From positions 13,058,348-13,122,347 of the forward strand of contig JAQFVV010006203.1 of assembly GCA_028023455.1 (NCBI GenBank): 64,000 nt of DNA. Direction: 5' to 3'. Shown here piece after piece: positions 58,480 through 64,000 of this stretch (position 1 is the first letter of the stretch; every line of letters starts with the position of its first letter). This DNA is from Epiperipatus broadwayi (Eukaryota > Onychophora > Udeonychophora > Euonychophora > Peripatidae). The notes beneath the pieces are model-generated. The model did not search any database, was not told the origin of the DNA, and saw nothing but the letters and a program-made list of their open reading frames with translations. Made by a program: the position numbers and the translations under genes.

Positions 58480-58885
58480 TGTCATCATCAACCATTATCA
58501 ATCCACTGCAGGATGAAGGTCTCTCCCAAGTTCAATCCATCTCCGATCATTAGCTTCTCTTCACATTACCCCTGCACACTTTCTTATTTCATCCATCCAT
58601 CTCATATGTGGTCTCTTTCTGTGTCTTTTACAATCTCTTAGAATCCGGTTTAAGATTTCAATTGCCCATCTATTATCGTCTTTTCTAGAAATACGTCCAG
58701 CCTTACTCCAGTCTTTTAATTTTTTTCAATAAAGTCAGTAACACCTGTTTGTTCTCTTACCAATATATTGCGTTTTCAATCTCTTCTTATTACTCCCAAC
58801 ATGCATCTCTCCATACTTCTTTGAGTAGTCTGAAGTATCTGTATTGCTCTTCTATTAAGTGTCCAAGTCTCAGATCCATAATTAT
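58480..58885 (-). pseudogene. Non-LTR retrotransposon 3' end, minus strand
   Basis: Inverted homologue of 36870-37310: CATCATCAACCATTATCAAT, then CCACTGCAGGATGAAGG at the 3' end. The complement of the GSETWTLNRRAIQ region is at 58835-58885, and the LMLGV/TRRDRK-like and NRWAIEILNRI-type blocks lie between. Frame interruptions show it is dead. Confidence 0.85.
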
Positions 58886-59370
58886 GAATATATATATATA
58901 CACACACATATGTAGTAATGCATTACTTATACTATGCATGTTGTGTAAAGTTACCAATCATATACACTTCTCTCTACAACTATATTCTTTGAATTTCCTC
59001 ATATTTAATATCAGAAATCAAATATACATATGTAATCAAATAAGCATGTTTTGAAAAGTTCCCTGCATAATGAATAGTAAGTCATGGAAACTGCCATATT
59101 AATTGAAAAACTTACTATAACAAATTTAATTTGTTACTGCAAACATTGAATAAAGAGATTAACCATTCATTTATATATACATATAGTAAAGCAAAGATTT
59201 TTATGGTAAAAGATGTAAATATATACAATTAAGATTCATCGATGCATATAATTGTTTGTTGCTTATATTTTGAACAGATCCACCTGCCACTACCCACAAT
59301 CATGATGAAAAGTGTGATTCAGCCAAAATGTCATTACAATGTTGATATTAACAATAGACACTTGTATACA
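58886..59370. other. AT-rich DNA, nothing recognised
   Basis: No feature was recognised. Confidence 0.45.
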
Positions 59371-59371
59371 T

Positions 59372-59515
59372 AGACATATTTGATGAGTGCTAGTTCAGCA
59401 TGATATATGTATATTGGAAATCATTTCTTTTCCACATGTGTGGTCATGTATATCAGTTGTATGATATAGAGTGGATAGCTTAAGGGAGTTTGAAAGTCTG
59501 TGTTCAAATCCCTTT
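59372..59515 (+). repeat. Hammerhead family A, partial copy
   Basis: Reads TTTGATGA (core C changed to T), GTGCTAGTTCAGCAT (stem II kept), GATA (for GAAA), TATGTATA, TTGGAAATCATTTC. Then come CACATGTGTGGTCATGTATA, ATCAGTTGTATGATATAGAG and the terminal GTCTGTGTTCAAATCCC. The 5' strand of stem I is lost. Inactive by core changes. Confidence 0.8.
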
Positions 59516-59536
59516 ATTACATCTAAACTCCAAATA

Positions 59537-60311
59537 CACCTGGGTCTCTTTTTACGCAGACTTATTTAACACGATTTTGAAGTTGCGCGATTCGTGTTTT
59601 ACCAGAAGTCGATTTCCAATAATGTGCTATTACTTTAAATAATAAATTTCGTGCACTTACATTATATTGAAAGCAATAGCACATTCTTGGAATTCGACTT
59701 TAATCTTAGTAATTTCAATATTTTCAGTGCTTTATAATAGTAAGATTTTATGCAATAATGAAATTAAAATTATGATTTCCACATTTTATGTATACACATT
59801 AAATTTTACAAGATTATAATGTAAATTTGTTCAAACATTGTGCGTCTTAATTTTGCATTTTAAATCACATTGTTTTTGCTTTTTAAAAAAGAACGTAATC
59901 AATTATTATTTTCTTATTAATGACACTAATCATTAACGTGCTCTTAAATTCCAACCAGAGCTAAATGGTTGTATGTCTGGATATCACGAGCTTCGTAAAC
60001 AATTAATAAAATCATTGTCTCAAAGATTAATTACTAATTACATTGTCACCAGAAAATCATAATAATTAAAACGTGTATAAAAAATGTAAATTATGCATAA
60101 AAATATATTATTTTGAATAAAATTAAATATTATAGTTAAAAAAAGTTTGTCTTGTATCAATTTTTTTCAAATTTGAAATTTTTTATTAGTTATATTTTAT
60201 TTCCTTATTTTTTTTTTTTTGCGCGAATTTTAAAGTAATTTTACGTTGGTGCTTTGCTTTTACGCGAATTTTGAAAAATCACAGACCTCATCGTAAAACG
60301 AGATCCAGGTG
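59537..60311. mobile_element. Tigger/pogo-like non-autonomous DNA transposon (MITE-type)
   Basis: The ends are inverted: CACCTGGGTCTCTTTTTACG at 59537 and CGTAAAACGAGATCCAGGTG at 60292-60311. They are flanked by TA on both sides, the target duplication of Tc1/mariner-pogo elements. Subterminal GCGCGA and TTTTACGCGAATTTTGAAAA phrases resemble Tigger ends. An internal hairpin pairs AGTCGATTTCCAATAATGTG with its near-complement at 59670-59695. No transposase is encoded; the 42.7 kb fragment shows that Tigger-type transposases existed in this genome. Confidence 0.85.
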
Positions 60312-61035
60312 TATATAAAGTATACTTGTATTTAAAATATTACAAATTTAAACAGAAGTAACAACAGCATAAGCTATGAATAAAAATATTCATACATTAG
60401 TAAATGACAGAAGTGACTACCTATTCTTTGAGATTTCAAAAAAGTGGAAATTAAATATCAAAAACTTAAAATATAGTTGATCCCATTCTATTATTGTTTA
60501 TTAATGTGTGAACATTACTTATTCATAACTTATAAGAGAGATGTTATTTCCATTTAAACTTCATATACATTAAACTATGCTTATTTGACATTGATATTTG
60601 CAAACTGATATTTCATTAATGTTATGTTGTTATTAAAAATGAGACTTAATCTTTATTCTCTATCTGTTCAATTGTAATTTCTTGAATGACTTATCTATAC
60701 AATTTGTTTTATGCATCTTGGGGGTTATTTTGCTTTTCATGTGTCTTTATTCATGTTTTTGAAAATGTGATATGGAGTAGAGGTTGTTAAGTACATTTAT
60801 AAAAGATGTTACACATGGAAATAGAGATGCGAACGTTGAATTTTTCCATGTGTATATATTTAATTTTTTTTAAAAAAAAAAGATATGTGACTCTTTAACT
60901 GGTGTGAAGTTTATATCTGGACTAGTAATAACCATTAATGTGTTTATCCAGGATTCATGTCAAAGTTGAAGATAGAGTAGGTTTGACACTTATAAGTCAA
61001 AATGTGACAAATACAGAACAAATGATAAAGATATA
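60312..61035. other. AT-rich DNA, nothing recognised
   Basis: No feature was recognised. Confidence 0.45.
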
Positions 61036-61040
61036 TGTAA

Positions 61041-61104
61041 GAGATAATGAACTGGGCCAACTAATGAATGCAGAGTCAGCATGCAATGCATCTTGGGATC
61101 ATAT
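61041..61104 (+). ncRNA. Diverged hammerhead motif of family A
   Basis: CTAATGA (61061-61067; expected CTGATGA), stem II ATGC/GCAT with loop AGAGTCA, GCAA (61083-61086; expected GAAA), palindromic stem III TGCA, cleavage TC, then TTGG (61093-61096) pairing with CCAA (61057-61060). TCAT (61099-61102) pairs with ATGA (61047-61050). Stems differ in sequence from the other copies but still pair. Two core changes predict loss of activity. Confidence 0.6.
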
Positions 61105-64000
61105 TCATTAGTCAAATATTTCAGAAATGCGTGATGGTTATTAAATACATCCATATTTAAATTAAAGATAATATAAAATTTTCACTCTATTTCCAACAAT
61201 GTCAGTAAATGAAAGCTTGTAATAATCAAACATTGGAAGAATAGGTAGTCCATTCTGATCTTTATTGTTTACTAAGTACTAGTGTTATTTATTCTATCTA
61301 AATTCCATTCCAAATGTATTAAGCTATGCTTATTTGCTATATACGTAGATTGTTCTTTACTTATATAAACTCAAACATTTGCAGGCATATAAAAGAACAA
61401 ACAAATTTTTAAAAAATTGATGCCAAACAAAATCTTCATTTTTTATTTGTTTTGTGTCCTGTAAACTTCTTTTGTGGTAAATTGTACTGGATATTTTCGT
61501 TTGTTACAAACAAATGTTTTCATATTCTGCACAATATCTACTGAATAAAAATTTGTTGTGTTAAAATTCGAATTAAGCAAGAAGGTGCAAATATTTTACT
61601 TACTTAAATAGATGATTGTCTGTATAAAGAGTTTGATCTAATAAAATTATATTAAATACTCAAATAATAATAAAAATTACAACCATATACTACTAAATGT
61701 TTTTAAAAATATATTTATTTTAAAAAATATAATGAATTAAAAAGAAAGTATTATATCTACTAATTATTCAGATGAATCTTTTAAGAAACATTAGTAAAAA
61801 TTACAGTAATATTTCCCATTGAATATTTCCTTAGATGTAATTAATGCCTTTCAAATTGATTTCTCTACAATTAAAATAGACGTGACAATGTAAATACTTA
61901 GTCATAATTTGAAATTTGAATTACTTATTACTTGTTGTACATGATAATGATAAAAATAAATAAATCATTTATTGTTATTATAATTAAGAATTAGTTAACA
62001 TTAAAATAAATTGCGAATATGAAATAATTTAAAACAATATTAAAATTCAATGTCATGTCCCAGTATTTTTTGATCTTATTTTATAAAACATCGAAAACTG
62101 AACTAATTGCATGACACAGGATCAGTTGGTTGGTTTTTGCATCATGTAGTGATGTAAAAAATATTCTTAAAAATGTTATAAATGAAACATTGAAGTTTTA
62201 ATATTGCTTAAGAATTCTATTATGAAATATCTTTTGAATGGCATTAATATTTATGGAATAATCAGATCTTTAAAAATTATACTGCATGCACACATATACA
62301 AATTAAATTTCATGCTAAATGCATGATTTCTTTTCTGATTACAAGAAAACTTAACAAGAGTAAACACTTTAGAAATATTTAAACAAAGATGACAACTTAA
62401 GAGACTGAAATCTTAAAGAATCAACAAGAAAAAAAAACACCCTGTTGTTGTGACATCAATCTAAAATTTGTCAAACATGACTAAAAAAAAAAGACCTATG
62501 AATCATATGTACATAGTGGAATGATATGAATAAACAAAAAACATTTATAAGTTTTCACAAATTTCCTACAAAAATACATTTCTATTTAAAAATACATTTT
62601 AGTGTAATATCCAAGTAATTTTACAAGGATTCAGGCTCCAATAATTACAACTATATAAATATTTATATATTTGTAGTGAAGATTTCACAAATCAGAATTA
62701 TTTTTAATTTCTATTTAGGTTGTACATAATGAAGCCTTGCATCCATAGTTATTTCAAATCATCTGTATTCTTTATGTGTTTACAGTTGATAATGTTACAA
62801 AAATGCTGTCTAACATATTGCATCTCACATTTACAATGTGATTCAGAACCATATATCATCCAGGTCCTATGGCAATAAGGACATGGACATTTGATTTTAA
62901 TTTTTTCTTATAAGAGAAGAATTATGGACATCTACTACATGTCTATATAAATATATATCATTAATTGCTAATATAAAATAAATTATCTCTTATATTACAT
63001 ACACTTTTCCCAAAATCTAGCTTCATCAGAGAAGGGATAAGGTTAATATTGCTTAATAAGTTGAACACAAATGAAAAAATGTCATCATAAAATATGTTCA
63101 TCTATAAAAATAAAATATAACATAAGTATATATAAATAAGAAACATTGGTCACAATTTGATATGGTTAACATGTGTTCAGACTTATAGCATAATGATGAG
63201 TCTGGGTTTTAGTTGAAACTTATGTAACATGAGAGATTAGTAGGTTTATTTTATGTTAAGTAGAGGTTAGTGATATAAAGTTTAAAGATGCAAAAAGATT
63301 TTTTTTAGTTATTATAAATATATTCATCATAGTTATTAATATTATATATATATATATGCATACACATACAGAATACAAGTGAAATGACATGTAAGTTTTA
63401 CACATTTCTTAATTAATTTATTAGAAAAATGAGATGCAATTACAAATAGCTTTTTATTAAGATTTGAGGTTTTCCAAAAGATACATAAAAATCAACCCAT
63501 TTCAACACTATTACAGTCTGTCTCATGATTGAAGCATTTTTATAGATATTTAATAAAAATTATAATAAAAATAATTATTAGCAATAATAATAAAAAACAT
63601 TTTCCATAATTTACTAAAAAAATGAATTATTTATTACAGATTAACAAAGCAAAAAAAATCACAAAAATATTTTTCATAATGAGGATAAGTAAATTTATAA
63701 TCATTAATATAATAAACATTTATAATAAATAAAAATTAAAATAGTATAATATAATAAAATATATTTGAAACTATGGACAGCTTTTTTACACTAAAGAATA
63801 AAATGATTGCCATGGTGAATTAAAAACAAGCTATAGTTTGGGTTATATTTCATTACTTTTATACATATTTTATTTTTTTGTTTCACCATCATTAAACTTT
63901 ATCATTAAAGCATTTGCAATTAGACAATTAATATTAGAAAAATCTTTCATTATTTAAAATAAATTCTGTTATAATAGATATTTATATAAAATTCAAGTCT
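61105..64000. other. AT-rich DNA, nothing recognised
   Basis: No coding frame, SINE box, inverted repeat or RNA motif was recognised. AT dinucleotide and A/T homopolymer runs are common. Confidence 0.45.

Noticed and set aside
63015-63045. CTGATGA followed by GGGAAAAG on the minus strand
   Set aside because: The intervening bases cannot form a stem II, so it is not a hammerhead.

Overview
This is about 64 kb of very AT-rich eukaryotic DNA, roughly three quarters A+T by eye. It is dominated by decayed transposable elements and palindromes. An animal, probably an invertebrate, is the best guess: the window holds non-LTR retrotransposon fragments, a Ty3/gypsy-type LTR element, Tigger/pogo DNA transposon remains, tRNA-derived SINEs and tetranucleotide microsatellites. 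The species cannot be named from the sequence. No prokaryotic gene organisation, rRNA, CRISPR array or intact long gene is present. Nearly all long open frames are chance or repeat shadows.

Layout. 0-12 kb: hairpins, diverged tandem repeats, and a 1.24 kb repeat present twice at about 99% identity (4728-5972 and 10419-11655). 12.9-29 kb: a promoter-like CCAAT/TATA repeat (tandem at 12.9 kb, inverted at 17.1 kb, old copy at 28.8 kb), tRNA-Gly-derived SINEs, a compound GATA/GGAT microsatellite, and the one plausible host gene, a small cysteine-rich secreted peptide on the minus strand at 23.75-23.97 kb. 29.6-37.3 kb: a minus-strand LINE, a cluster of palindromic repeats, and a second LINE 3' end. 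38-46.8 kb: a 360 bp hairpin, a Tigger transposase fragment, a SINE and a short satellite. 46.8-52.4 kb: one giant imperfect palindrome with arms of 2.5-3 kb. 52.4-54.2 kb: three LINE pieces head to tail. 55.1-57.6 kb: an internally deleted LTR retrotransposon with both LTRs, a 5 bp target duplication, primer-binding-site-like repeats, a gag and a polypurine tract. 58.5-60.3 kb: a LINE 3' end and a Tigger-like non-autonomous element with TA target duplication. The rest is AT-rich DNA in which nothing is recognised.

The most interesting signal is that two dispersed repeat families carry the conserved core of a type I hammerhead self-cleaving ribozyme. Family A has copies at about 0.1, 18.5, 33.4, 33.5, 34.05, 37.5, 59.4 and 61.05 kb; family B has copies at 24.4, 24.55 and 35.1 kb. 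The copy at 34042-34109 keeps the complete core, a 5 bp stem II, a two-part stem I and a minimal stem III. Several copies sit in the two arms of palindromes, so both strands encode the motif. Numerous other near-perfect hairpins (441-1005, 11702-11920, 19649-19922, 34264-34421, 38620-38981, 46818-52440) make this window unusually rich in potential double-stranded RNA.
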